Shown piece after piece: positions 44,485 through 53,598 of a DNA stretch of 64,000 nucleotides. The translations under genes and the position numbers were made by a program. The notes beneath the pieces are model-generated. The model did no database searches. It worked only from the letters and a program-made list of their open reading frames with translations, and was not told the origin of the DNA. Position 1 is the first letter of the stretch, and every line of letters begins with the position of its first letter. Source of the DNA: PFJX01 sp031426735 (GTDB lineage: Bacteria; Pseudomonadota; Gammaproteobacteria; Burkholderiales; Thiobacillaceae); NCBI GenBank assembly GCA_031426735.1, contig JASJPK010000034.1, positions 1 through 64,000 of the forward strand, given 5' to 3'.

Positions 44485-45432
44485 CTACTGCGTGCCCTGC
44501 TGCACGGTGTATGGCGGACGTTCCATGGAGCGGAAATGCATGCGCGCCAGGTATTCACCGAAGATACCGAGGGCAAATAATTGGACCCCGGAAAAGATCA
44601 CGATGATGGAGGCCAGAAAGGTAAAACCGGGGACGACGCTGCCAAAGGCGAGGTAGCGTCCCAGCAAATACAGCAGCAAGCCGAATCCGAACAACGCGAA
44701 GATGAAACCCATCACGCTGGCCATTTGCAGCGGCATGGTTGAGAAGCCCGTCATCATGTTCAGCGCATGATTGATGAGTTTGCGCAAGGTATAGCCGGAC
44801 TCGCCGACACTGCGTTCGTCATGCCGAACCACCGCCGCACCGAAGCGGGTCGTGCCCCAGGTCAGGAGTACGTCGATATTGACCGTCGGACTACGGTAAG
44901 CCTCGAACGCCAGGCGAAGGCGAGTTCGGAAAGCGCGGAAGGCGCTGACCTGGCTGGCCGTCTCAGCCCCCATGGCATTTTGCAAGGCAAGCTTGGTGAT
45001 ACGCGAAGCGGCATCGCGCAGAAAACCGTGCTGCTCCCGGCGCGGCTTGCCGTAAACCACGTCGTAGCCTTCATCCAGCTTGGCGAGCAAGGCGGGGATC
45101 TCTTCCGGGGGGTTTTGCAGATCGTCATCGAGGGTGACCACGATTTCGCCATGGGCAGCGCGGATACCGCACAACAGCGCGTTGTGCTGTCCGTAATTGC
45201 GGGCTAGCTGAATACCATGCACGCGTGAGTCGGCAGTCGCCAGGTCCATGATGACCGACCAGGAGTCGTCGCCGCCGCAATCTTCCACCAGGATAATTTC
45301 AAAGCTTGGATCTATCGGCTCCAGCACAGCCACAAGCCGACGATGGAGTTCACGCAGCGCAGCCTGAGATCGGTAGACAGGCACCACTACCGATATCGAA
45401 GCGCCAACCCGTTGAATATTCTGCTTATCCAT
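44485..45432 (-). CDS. GtrB/ArnC-like glycosyltransferase family 2 with two membrane segments
   Basis: A 315-residue GT2 with ISVVVPVYRSQAALREL, the DxD region VVTLDDDLQNPPEEI and the family motif RDAASRITKLAL. Two C-terminal membrane helices follow (MASVMGFIFALFGFGLLLYL and FTFLASIIVIFSGVQLFALG). Such enzymes transfer a sugar from a nucleotide donor to undecaprenyl phosphate. The linked WecE, WecD and GtrA genes suggest Fuc4NAc as that sugar, which is inference. AGGTAAG precedes the start, and a weak sigma-70-like promoter may lie in the 291-bp leader. Confidence 0.9.
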   Translation of the reverse strand: MDKQNIQRVGASISVVVPVYRSQAALRELHRRLVAVLEPIDPSFEIILVEDCGGDDSWSVIMDLATADSRVHGIQLARNYGQHNALLCGIRAAHGEIVVTLDDDLQNPPEEIPALLAKLDEGYDVVYGKPRREQHGFLRDAASRITKLALQNAMGAETASQVSAFRAFRTRLRLAFEAYRSPTVNIDVLLTWGTTRFGAAVVRHDERSVGESGYTLRKLINHALNMMTGFSTMPLQMASVMGFIFALFGFGLLLYLLGRYLAFGSVVPGFTFLASIIVIFSGVQLFALGIFGEYLARMHFRSMERPPYTVQQGTQ

Positions 45433-45693
45433 GTAAAGACTTACCTATTTTGTTTATGCAAGAAAACGCAAACAACAAACTCAAGATCGGATAGCCGATG
45501 CACGGTCTGAGCTGTCACGACCTTGAGCGTAAAGCAGATGGAGCGCTGCTTTGCTGACAGCGATAATGTAAGGGGTAACCTGTGCTCTCGCAGGTAGGTT
45601 AAACGCTACAAGGTGACACGGGCAGTCGTTGAAACCCGCATTGGGGTAACGATTTCGTCACAGTTGTGGCGATAAACAGAACCCCGTCAGCAG

Positions 45694-45728
45694 ATTAAGC
45701 GGGATTCGTGTTGGCCAACCTGCTTAAT
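45694..45728 (-). terminator. Hairpin at the end of the XrtA amidotransferase 1 gene
   Basis: On the minus strand ATTAAGCAGG pairs with CCCGCTTAAT (one mismatch, 15-nt loop that holds the palindrome TTGGCCAA). The stem begins within the amidotransferase stop codon. No T run follows. It separates the XrtA core genes from the Fuc4NAc-type genes downstream, where a 291-bp gap without a gene also suggests a new transcription unit. Confidence 0.4.
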
Positions 45729-47634
45729 TCGGCAACCGCTCCTGATTCCGCAAGAACGCTTCGAACATCAGCAGGGACCATAGCGATGCGCTGTAGTCCC
45801 GCACCCCTTTGGCATGTTCGTCGACCATATGGCTCAGGAATGCCATATCGAACAATCCGGTATCCGCCATGCGCTGGCTCGACAAAGCCTGCCGCAATTT
45901 ACCTAGCAAGGGACCGCGGAACCATTCCGCGACCGGAATCGAAAATCCCATTTTTCTGCGATACATGATGTCGTGCGGCAAGTGCGGCTCCAGCGCCTGC
46001 TTGAGCATGAACTTGCCTTCCGTACCGCGGATTTTGTAATCCAGCGGCAATCCGGAAACCCACTCCACCAGTTTATGGTCCAGGAAAGGAACGCGCACTT
46101 CGAGGGCATGCGCCATGCTGGCACGATCGACCTTGGTGAGAATGTCGCCGACCAGATACGTCTTCATGTCCAGATATTGCACTTGCGAGATAGCATCGCC
46201 GTCTTGCACCGGGGAATGAGCATGGTGGCGGCGCAGCACTTCGACCGCGTTGTAGCCGTTGAGCCGACGCTTGAACTCCGGGCTGAACGCCTTCGCGCGC
46301 AAGTCGTTGTCCATCAACGAAACGCCGTGGAAATAACCCTCGACGCTGTCGCGCGCCATGGCCTGGAAGGTGGTCTTGGCGCGCAGCACCTTGGGCGCCC
46401 AGTCCGCTTTCGGGTACAGGCTACCGAGCATGCCGAACAGCGGGCGGCGCACGCCGACCGGCAGCATCGAGCGCATTTTTTCCTCGTAGCTATGCCAGCG
46501 ATAACGCCGGTAGCCGGCGAAGTTCTCATCGCCGCCATCGCCGGAAAGCGCGACGGTCACATCCTTGCGCGCCAGTTGGCAGACACGGTAGGTCGGCATC
46601 GCGGAAGAGTCGGCGTAAGGCTCATCGTATAAATGGGCAAGTTCGTCCAGCAAGCTGAAATCGTCAGCTTCGACGGTATTGACGTGATGGTCGGTGTGGT
46701 AGCGCTCGGCAACTCGGCGAGCGTATTCGGCCTCGTTGTACTTCGGGTCGGAGAAGGCAATCGAACAGGTCTTCACTGGCTGCTCGGTCAGCCCGGCCAT
46801 CATGGCCACGACCGCGGAGGAATCGACACCGCCGGACAGGAACGCCCCCAGCGGAACTTCCGCCACCATGCGAATACGCACGGCCTCGCGCAAACGCTCG
46901 ATCATCTCCTCCTCGGCGTCTTGCAAAGAGAGCAGATTCGAATGCGGCTTGAACGGCACATCCCAGTATTCCCGCGGTTCGCCAACGGGTTGTCCGCGTT
47001 TGATCGACAAACGATGTCCGGGCGACATCTTCAATGCCGTCGAATAGATGGTGCGAGGTTCCGGCACATAGCCGTAGGCGAAGTATTCTTCCACCGCTTT
47101 GTCGTCGATCTGGCGACGAAAACCCGGCCAGGCAGTGATCGTCTTCAACTCGGAGCCGAATACCAGGAATCCGTCGTCGGTCACCGCATAAAACAGCGGC
47201 TTCACGCCCATCCGATCACGCGCCATGAACAGCGTTTGCCGGTTCCGGTCCCACAACGCAAATGCAAACATGCCGCGGAAGTGGTGCACACAGTCTTCGC
47301 CCCACTGTTCCCAGGCGTGGACGATGGTTTCCGTGTCGGAGCGTGTTTTGAAGATGTGACCCAGCGCAGTGAGCTCGGGAATGAGATCAACGAAGTTGTA
47401 GATTTCGCCGTTGAACACCACCGCAACGCTGCCATCCTCGTTGAACAACGGTTGCTGGCCGGCGGCGATGTCGATGATGGACAGCCGCCGGTGCCCGAAG
47501 CCAAGTCCGGGTTCCAGGTGCAGGCCGGCTTCATCCGGGCCGCGATGCCATTGCATATCGTTGATGCGGGCGAGAACGTCGCGGTCTATGGCGCGCGTTT
47601 CGCGCAAGTCGAAAACACCGGTTATGCCGCACAT
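45724..47634 (-). CDS. XrtA/PEP-CTERM system amidotransferase 1 (asparagine synthase family)
   Basis: A 636-residue class II amidotransferase of the TIGR03108 type. The nucleophile Cys2 is present (MCGITGVFDL), with QWHRGPDEAGL, GFGHRRLSIID and FNGEIYNFVDL of the glutaminase domain. The synthetase domain has GAFLSGGVDSSAVVAMM and ALSGDGGDENFAGYRRY. It should transfer glutamine nitrogen to a carboxylate, probably a uronic acid of the EPS. It lies 18 bp after the TIGR03088 glycosyltransferase gene in the XrtA core operon. Confidence 0.95.
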   Translation of the reverse strand: MCGITGVFDLRETRAIDRDVLARINDMQWHRGPDEAGLHLEPGLGFGHRRLSIIDIAAGQQPLFNEDGSVAVVFNGEIYNFVDLIPELTALGHIFKTRSDTETIVHAWEQWGEDCVHHFRGMFAFALWDRNRQTLFMARDRMGVKPLFYAVTDDGFLVFGSELKTITAWPGFRRQIDDKAVEEYFAYGYVPEPRTIYSTALKMSPGHRLSIKRGQPVGEPREYWDVPFKPHSNLLSLQDAEEEMIERLREAVRIRMVAEVPLGAFLSGGVDSSAVVAMMAGLTEQPVKTCSIAFSDPKYNEAEYARRVAERYHTDHHVNTVEADDFSLLDELAHLYDEPYADSSAMPTYRVCQLARKDVTVALSGDGGDENFAGYRRYRWHSYEEKMRSMLPVGVRRPLFGMLGSLYPKADWAPKVLRAKTTFQAMARDSVEGYFHGVSLMDNDLRAKAFSPEFKRRLNGYNAVEVLRRHHAHSPVQDGDAISQVQYLDMKTYLVGDILTKVDRASMAHALEVRVPFLDHKLVEWVSGLPLDYKIRGTEGKFMLKQALEPHLPHDIMYRRKMGFSIPVAEWFRGPLLGKLRQALSSQRMADTGLFDMAFLSHMVDEHAKGVRDYSASLWSLLMFEAFLRNQERLPN

Positions 47635-47652
47635 GGTCTGAACGATTCTTTC

Positions 47653-48789
47653 TTATGACAGTGATTTCTGGCCTGGAAGCGCGTCGTACACCGCCGCATA
47701 CGCGGCTGTCGCGCGATCCCAATCGAATTCGGTTTCGATGCGGACACGCGCGGCGCATCCTTCCCCGAGTCGCCGCGCCGAGTCATCCGCATATTGTCTT
47801 AGCGCCTGTGCGAGGGTATCCGGCTCGCCAGACGGGATCAAGAAGCCGTTTTGTCCCGGCTGCACCAGTTCCGGATTACCGCCGACCTGCGTGGCGATCA
47901 CCGGCAAACCGGTGGACATGGCTTCGAGTATGGTGTTCGAGATGCCCTCGCCCAACGAGTTCAGCACGAATACATCGAAACTGCGCATCCAGTCGGGCGT
48001 GTCGGTGCGATCTCCGGGCAGCCAGGCTTGCCGACCAAGGCCTGCTGCATCCAGCATGGCCTGGCAGGTTTGCCGAGCAGCGCCATCGCCGACGATGACC
48101 AGACGCAACCCGCCTGCATCGGGATGCATCCGGCAAAGCCGGATAAATGCCTCGGTCAGACCGGGGTAATTCTTCACCGCTGCCATGCGGCCGAGGCTGC
48201 CGATGACGCAGGTTGCACCGGCGAAAAACTCTGGCCTTCCCATATCCGGCCTCGCATTCTGGCGCGGATAAAAGCGCACACGGTCGACACCGTTATAGAT
48301 CTGGGCAATCCGCGCTTGCGGTACACCGACGGTGGCATGCAACCACCCGGCCAGGTCCTGGCTGACTGCGATATAGCGATGAATCAGGCGTCTGGCGGCT
48401 TTGCGCAACACGTTGTACTTGCGGTTCTTGCCTTCGAGATCGAACACATCGCGCCCATGCTCGCCATGCACACGCGCCGGCACGCGCGCCAGAGCGCCAA
48501 CGAACTGGGCCTCCAGCGTGCTCAGATTGCGGGTGTGCAGGATATCCGGCCTGAGTTCGCGCAAGCACTTGTAGAGGCGGCCGTACCAGGCCAGATCATG
48601 GCCGGGACGCTTGCCCAGATCATGAAATTCGACGCAGGGATTGGTGATGCGCTTGGCAAACGGGCCATGACCGGCCAGACAGATGATCGCGTGACGATAA
48701 CGGTCTTGCGGCAAGCGGTTGATCAAATTGACCATGCCGTTTTCCATGCCGCCTGTACCGAAGTGGTAGACGACATGCGCAATCAGCAT
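47653..48789 (-). CDS. TIGR03088-family PEP-CTERM/XrtA glycosyltransferase
   Basis: A GT4 enzyme of about 378 residues with LIAHVVYHFGTGGMENGMVN at its N-terminus and GSLGRMAAVKNYPGLTEAFI, NSLGEGISNTILEAMSTGLP in the donor half. ATG 48789 fits the family start. An upstream in-frame ATG at 48819 would add ten residues, and that codon lies inside the left arm of a large palindrome (48806-48964). Neither start has a clear ribosome site. The protein belongs to the conserved XrtA core set. Confidence 0.92.
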   Translation of the reverse strand: MLIAHVVYHFGTGGMENGMVNLINRLPQDRYRHAIICLAGHGPFAKRITNPCVEFHDLGKRPGHDLAWYGRLYKCLRELRPDILHTRNLSTLEAQFVGALARVPARVHGEHGRDVFDLEGKNRKYNVLRKAARRLIHRYIAVSQDLAGWLHATVGVPQARIAQIYNGVDRVRFYPRQNARPDMGRPEFFAGATCVIGSLGRMAAVKNYPGLTEAFIRLCRMHPDAGGLRLVIVGDGAARQTCQAMLDAAGLGRQAWLPGDRTDTPDWMRSFDVFVLNSLGEGISNTILEAMSTGLPVIATQVGGNPELVQPGQNGFLIPSGEPDTLAQALRQYADDSARRLGEGCAARVRIETEFDWDRATAAYAAVYDALPGQKSLS

Positions 48790-48805
48790 CTGCTTGCCGG
48801 TGCCA

Positions 48806-48964
48806 GTGCTTACTTGCATAAGTTTGCGTCAGCACCGAGAGCCGCTTTGCGCGTCGTGCGCAAGGCGCGAACCACAGCCATAGCCCCGCTATGGCGAGGA
48901 TGAGCTACGCCGCGCATGATGTGCAAAGCGGATCGAATGCAGCAGGACTTATGCAAGTAAGCAC
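48806..48964. repeat. 159-nt near-complete palindrome between xrtA and a glycosyltransferase gene
   Basis: The ends are a perfect 18-nt inverted repeat (GTGCTTACTTGCATAAGT at 48806-48823 against 48947-48964). The centre is a perfect 8-bp hairpin GCCATAGC-CCC-GCTATGGC. Between them further arms pair (CCGCTTTGC with GCAAAGCGG, TGCGC with GCGCA), giving arms of 79 and 77 nt around a 3-nt loop. It fills the gap between the xrtA stop and the next gene. It looks like a MITE- or REPIN-like element or an intercistronic RNA structure. No target duplication was seen. Confidence 0.75.
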
Positions 48965-48967
48965 GAG

Positions 48968-50485
48968 TCATGGAGAATCCAGCAAGGCGTTGAGACGTTC
49001 CGCGTAGGTGTCGCGGAATGCGCGCAAAGTCGCTTCGGCCTGCGTCGTTTTGTCGACATAAGGTGTTGCGATGAGAATCGCGGTGCCGTCGTCGTGACGG
49101 CCGAGCAGCTTGCTCAGGGCAAGGTCGAACTTGATGTGATAAGGGTTCAGCAGATCGCGGCCGGCAACCCGGTTCCACTGCCAGACCAGCAAACGGCCAC
49201 CGTTTTCCGCATTGCGCAAATGAGCAACGCGCACTTCGCTTGTGCCGTCGCGCATGGGCACGGTCTGGATAGCATCGCTGGTCACCCCCCAGCCGCCACG
49301 CCCCGGCGGCCTGAGTCTGTTGCCATAACTGATTAATTCGGAACCCTGGCGTTGCCTGGCGTAGTGCGCCACATAGAGCAACACGGGTTGTCCATTCATC
49401 CGGTAGTGCGCGACCAATTTCGCATCTGCACCTTGCCATTGCGGCATCCACTCGGTGAACACCTGCGCCTCTTGTTGCCAGCCCGCTTCCGCCACTGGCG
49501 CCGCCAAGGTCACTGCGCGCCCCGGCTGCGCCGACAACCAGCGCTCCCAGGCCGGAAATGCCGCCAGGACCAGGAGAAACAGTCCCGCGACGACAACAGG
49601 CGAGCGCGGCGCTTTCATGGCGGGCTGCGGTTTTTCCGGCAGATCGACATCTTCCCGCCAGAACAGGCCGACCCAGAACATGACCAGCATGACGACACCG
49701 AACCACACCCAGCCAAACCACAGATGATCCTCACCGATCATGAGGGTCATATTGGAATAATGACCAGTAAACACCACCATGATGGCGCGCATCCCGTTCG
49801 CCAGCAGAGGCACGACGACGGCTGCCAGCGTGAAAGCCAAGCGCTTCCAGAGCGTGCGATAGGTCATATAGGCGTAAAGCAGGCCCAACGTGATGGAGGA
49901 CACCAGATAGCGCAATCCACCGCACTCCTCCACCACGCTCCATTCGCCGGAAGGCAGCGTGAAAAACGAGCCTTCCCGATATACCGGAATCCCAGCCAAC
50001 TGCAACGCCGCTACGGTGACGTCGGCCGTATATTCGATCAACACGGGAAAAAGGAATTCGCCGTTAGGTACCATCAACAACAGATACAGCAGCGGAAACA
50101 GTGCACCGCGGAACCAGCGCCAGCCCAACAGCGCCCAAACCGCCAGCAGACCAAGGACGACGAAAGCATACTGCTCGACGACCAGGGCACCGGCGATACG
50201 CGCCGACAGCCACACCAGGGCAGTCGGCACCGCCAGGAAAATTACGCGCCAATCGGGCGTCGCCTGGATCGCGGCGAGTTCGTGACGCTCGCGCCACATC
50301 AGCCACAGGCTGAGCGGCAGAATGATGTAGCCATGCGCAAAGGTATCCGAACGCGACCAGATATCGCTCATCGAGGTAAAAGTGGGTTGCAGCAGAAAAG
50401 CCAGGCCTAGCCAGGCAAGCACGAGCAAGCCCAGCGTGGACATCCAGGCCCGACCAGGATTCACCCCGGCAGTCACATCAACCAT
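48968..50485 (-). CDS. xrtA: Exosortase A fused to EpsI domain
   Basis: A 505-residue protein. Residues 1-~280 are the polytopic exosortase with catalytic Cys188 (VVEECGGLRYL), Arg233 (ANGMRAIMVV) and His254 (GEDHLWFGW). Residues ~295-505 are an EpsI-type periplasmic domain. It recognises PEP-CTERM tails, cleaves them and passes the proteins to a cell-surface anchor. ATG 50485 has GGAGG nine bases upstream; ATG 50494 lies directly against that site and is unlikely. It overlaps the TIGR03087 gene by eight bases. No PEP-CTERM substrate gene is in the window. Confidence 0.96.
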   Translation of the reverse strand: MVDVTAGVNPGRAWMSTLGLLVLAWLGLAFLLQPTFTSMSDIWSRSDTFAHGYIILPLSLWLMWRERHELAAIQATPDWRVIFLAVPTALVWLSARIAGALVVEQYAFVVLGLLAVWALLGWRWFRGALFPLLYLLLMVPNGEFLFPVLIEYTADVTVAALQLAGIPVYREGSFFTLPSGEWSVVEECGGLRYLVSSITLGLLYAYMTYRTLWKRLAFTLAAVVVPLLANGMRAIMVVFTGHYSNMTLMIGEDHLWFGWVWFGVVMLVMFWVGLFWREDVDLPEKPQPAMKAPRSPVVVAGLFLLVLAAFPAWERWLSAQPGRAVTLAAPVAEAGWQQEAQVFTEWMPQWQGADAKLVAHYRMNGQPVLLYVAHYARQRQGSELISYGNRLRPPGRGGWGVTSDAIQTVPMRDGTSEVRVAHLRNAENGGRLLVWQWNRVAGRDLLNPYHIKFDLALSKLLGRHDDGTAILIATPYVDKTTQAEATLRAFRDTYAERLNALLDSP

Positions 50486-51677
50486 CGAGCCCATCCTCCA
50501 GAAGTACATCGATCTTGCGCAAACACGCCTCCCAGGCGTAACTATGAACGACGCGATGCCGCGCCGCCGGACCCAGATCGCACCCGGAGATGACGGCACG
50601 ACAGGCATCGGCGAAGGCGATGGGGGACTCGACAAGCAACACTTCGTCGCCCGGGCGCGCTTCAAGACCTTCCAGGCCCTGAGCAGAAACGACAACGGTA
50701 CGCGCCATCGCCATACCTTCCAGCACCTTGTTTTGCACACCGCGCGCAATTCGCATCGGGGCAACGACGACTTGCGCATGCGCCAACCAGGGCCGTACAT
50801 CCGGCACCCGCCCGGTTACCCGGATATGCCGGCCGGCAAGCGCCTGCAGCGCGGGCGTCGGCCGACTGCCGACGATGCTGAAAATCAGGTTGGGATGCGT
50901 CTGCAATAACGTCGGCAATACCTCGCTGGCGAACCACTGGACAGCATCGATATTGGGCCAGTAATCCATCGCTCCAGTAAAAACGACGGCCACCTCGTCT
51001 TTGCCGTACGGATTTTCATACGCCCGCTCGGGCGAGAAATACTCTGCATCCACGCCATTGTTGTACCAGCCGACGCGTGCCGCCGATTCCGGAGCCGCGC
51101 GGATGAAATCAGCCGCTTCCTGCGCCGATACGAACAGACTGGCATGAAAAGTAGACGCGACCTTGCGCTCCCATTCCAGCAAACGAATCGCCTCGCGACC
51201 GTACAGCCAGGACATCGGCCAGGATTTGGTGGGCGCGTACTGGCGCCATTTGTCCGAATCCATGTCGACGAAATCCATCACCCGCTTGCCCGGCGCCTGC
51301 ATGACGTACTGGGCCATGACCGAGGAATAGATGACGCAACGATCGAGTCCCGATTGCACCTTGGCGGAAACCCAGCGCGACATCTCGGCATTGCGGTAAT
51401 ACGGCAGGGAAAGCGCTTCGCCGGTCAACAGGCCGCGCAGCGATTTCATCTTCGCCTTGAGCGGGTCCAGCGCAATCAAGCGGACATCGTGGCAAAGATC
51501 GGAGAGTGCATCGGCATGGCGCCAATCATCTGGATCGTCGATAAAGGCGCCCAGATGAATCCGGTAATGTAAGGAAAGATGCCTGAGCAGATGGTAAGAA
51601 CGAATCTTGTCGCCCTTATCCGGCGGAAAAGGAATGCGGTGGGCGAGAAACAACAGGTCCGGCTTGGCGCTGTGCAT
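50478..51677 (-). CDS. TIGR03087-family PEP-CTERM/XrtA glycosyltransferase
   Basis: A 399-residue GT4-like enzyme with the family opening LLFLAHRIPFPPDKGDKIRS and YHLLRHLSLHYRIHLG. Later blocks are VVFTGAMDYWPNIDAVQWF and APMRIARGVQNKVLEGMAMA with the conserved glutamate. It overlaps xrtA by eight bases and lies six bp after the FemAB-like gene. It is part of the conserved XrtA core and probably adds a sugar to the EPS repeat. Confidence 0.94.
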   Translation of the reverse strand: MHSAKPDLLFLAHRIPFPPDKGDKIRSYHLLRHLSLHYRIHLGAFIDDPDDWRHADALSDLCHDVRLIALDPLKAKMKSLRGLLTGEALSLPYYRNAEMSRWVSAKVQSGLDRCVIYSSVMAQYVMQAPGKRVMDFVDMDSDKWRQYAPTKSWPMSWLYGREAIRLLEWERKVASTFHASLFVSAQEAADFIRAAPESAARVGWYNNGVDAEYFSPERAYENPYGKDEVAVVFTGAMDYWPNIDAVQWFASEVLPTLLQTHPNLIFSIVGSRPTPALQALAGRHIRVTGRVPDVRPWLAHAQVVVAPMRIARGVQNKVLEGMAMARTVVVSAQGLEGLEARPGDEVLLVESPIAFADACRAVISGCDLGPAARHRVVHSYAWEACLRKIDVLLEDGLDG

Positions 51678-51683
51678 GAGGGT

Positions 51684-52718
51684 TCAGCCCAGATTACGCA
51701 CCAGGAACGGCCCCAGAAAGTTTGCCACCGGCAACGGCAGACGCTGCCAGGCCTTGATGAACAACTGGTATTTTGGGTTGTTGGGGTTGTTCTCCGGCAC
51801 GCGCTCGGCCTTCACCAACTTGTAGCCGTAATGCAGCGGAGTCGGCTCGAAGCCCCAATTGCGTTTGAAATCATACGGCCCGGTGCCCACCTTGCTGCGG
51901 CCGTAATCGAAGATCCGGATGCCACGTTCGCAGGCGCGACGCATCAATTCCCAGTATTTGAAATCGTTGGCCGCCAGCGCGCGTGCCGCGACGGCATCGC
52001 CGGCGTAATAAGGCAGGATTTCATCGCGGAAATAGAAGCTCAACACACCGCTGACCACCTGCCCTTCCAGACTACGTACCAGCATCACTTCGCAATCGTC
52101 GCCGAACGTTTCGCGCAGCAGGGCAAAGTAACGTTTGGGCATGGCGGGGGTGCCATGCCGGCGCACGTTGTCCGCATAAACCGCAAAAAAACCGTCCACC
52201 CCGGCTTCCAGATCGATCGTCAAGCCATTCTTGATGCCCTTGCGCACCATGGCGCGCTGCTTGCGCGGAATGGCCTGCATGTTCTTCTCGACGTCCGCAT
52301 CCAGCTCTTTGCGGAAAGTGACATAAAGGTCGCTGCCGGGCCAATCCGCATGCGCTGGCGCATCGCGGTCACGATACTCCAGATGGCCGACGCCCAGTTC
52401 CTTTGCCAGAGACTGCGCGCGTCGATCCAGTTGCTCGCGCGCCTCCGCTGTCGCGGCGGCAATGCCGCCATAGACGCAGAACGGGCTGGCGATCAGGGAA
52501 TGACCGAACAGGATGCTTTTGATTTCTGCCAGAGGCAGCACGCCCTCGATGACACCGTCACGCTCCGCCAATAGAAAATAGGTACGGTGTCCGTAAGCTT
52601 GCTGTACCACCTTGCGCCAGCCGAAACGGTGAAAAAAGGTGGCTTCCGGCAAACCGATTACAAAGGCATCCCAGGCGTTGGCATCGGCATCGACGGCCAT
52701 TCTGACAATCAGGTTCAT
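51684..52718 (-). CDS. FemAB-related protein, PEP-CTERM/XrtA system-associated
   Basis: A 344-residue protein with a double GNAT-like FemAB fold (TIGR03019 type). Conserved pieces are FHRFGWRKVVQQAYGHRTY, IPRKQRAMVRKGIKNGL, GDAVAARALAANDFKYWELM and FDYGRSKVGTGPYDFKRNWG. FemAB proteins add amino acids from tRNA to peptidoglycan; members in EPS loci may add an amino acid to a sugar. ATG 52718 overlaps the deacetylase stop (ATGA). Confidence 0.93.
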   Translation of the reverse strand: MNLIVRMAVDADANAWDAFVIGLPEATFFHRFGWRKVVQQAYGHRTYFLLAERDGVIEGVLPLAEIKSILFGHSLIASPFCVYGGIAAATAEAREQLDRRAQSLAKELGVGHLEYRDRDAPAHADWPGSDLYVTFRKELDADVEKNMQAIPRKQRAMVRKGIKNGLTIDLEAGVDGFFAVYADNVRRHGTPAMPKRYFALLRETFGDDCEVMLVRSLEGQVVSGVLSFYFRDEILPYYAGDAVAARALAANDFKYWELMRRACERGIRIFDYGRSKVGTGPYDFKRNWGFEPTPLHYGYKLVKAERVPENNPNNPKYQLFIKAWQRLPLPVANFLGPFLVRNLG

Positions 52719-53581
52719 ACGTTGGACGAAACCATCAACTCGGTTGCGTAGACCTGGTCTGCACGCCCCCAATTAAAATCACGACAGAGTCGCTCCAGCT
52801 TGGCTTCCATGCGGCGCAGATTGACGTAATGCCGCAAGCGGCTTTTCAGTGGCGCACCAGGCACCCGCGGCTGCAGCGGGTCGATTTCCCAGGGGTGGAA
52901 ATAGAACATGGCGGAGCGCTTGTCGGCTTGATTGACACGATTGATCAGCCAACGCGAAGCGGCATAAGGCAGCAGGCGGAAATAGCCGCCGCCAGCCGCA
53001 GGCAGATTGCGGCCATGCCAGAGAACAGTGGTCGGCGGCATTTCCAGCAAGGAGGCGCATTGTTGCGGCCGATACGGGAAGCGCGGCGCATCGGGCATGC
53101 CGTAATGATCATGCGCGATCGGGTAGATGCTGGAGCTGTAGCGATGCCCTGTTTCGGCCAAGACATCGAGCGCCCAGAGGTTGCCGCTACCGATCGAAAA
53201 ACTCGGTGCACGGTAGCCATTGACGGCATTGCCGCCGATATCTTCCAGCAGCGACTTGGCGCGCGTGACATCGGCCCGAAATTCACTTGCCGTCAGCGCG
53301 GTAGCACGTTGATGTCCATAGCCGTGGCTTGCCAATTCGTGCCCAGCGGCAACGATAGTTCGCACCATGTTGGGATACCGTTGCGCGATCCAGCCCAAGG
53401 TAAAGAACGTGGCCTTGATGTCATGGCGTTCGAACAAGGCAAGAATGCGTTCGATATTGGCTTCGACGCGACAAGGCCAGCGTTCCCATTCGGAACGCGG
53501 GATCGTGTGTTCGAAAGCGCCCACCTGGAAGTAGTCTTCCACGTCGACACTCATGACGTTGGTAATTTCCGAATTGCGCAA
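52715..53581 (-). CDS. XrtA-associated polysaccharide deacetylase
   Basis: A 288-residue NodB-domain protein of the TIGR03006/DUF3473 type. The catalytic Asp and metal Asp lie in MSVDVEDYFQV (Asp13, Asp16), and the metal histidines are His86 and His90 in HELASHGYGH. VNGYRAPSFSIG, MFYFHPWEIDP and the C-terminal DUF3473 region are intact. It removes N-acetyl groups from the polysaccharide. The start appears to be TTG 53581; ATG 53554 begins too close to the first motif. Overlaps the FemAB-like gene by four bases. Confidence 0.93.
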   Translation of the reverse strand: MRNSEITNVMSVDVEDYFQVGAFEHTIPRSEWERWPCRVEANIERILALFERHDIKATFFTLGWIAQRYPNMVRTIVAAGHELASHGYGHQRATALTASEFRADVTRAKSLLEDIGGNAVNGYRAPSFSIGSGNLWALDVLAETGHRYSSSIYPIAHDHYGMPDAPRFPYRPQQCASLLEMPPTTVLWHGRNLPAAGGGYFRLLPYAASRWLINRVNQADKRSAMFYFHPWEIDPLQPRVPGAPLKSRLRHYVNLRRMEAKLERLCRDFNWGRADQVYATELMVSSNV

Positions 53582-53598
53582 TGAACTTTGCCAGCGGG

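Noticed and set aside
45531..45552. Hairpin AAAGCAG / CTGCTTT in the leader of the GtrB-like gene.
   Set aside because: Only seven pairs and no T run; the 291-bp region otherwise shows no conserved RNA element or gene.
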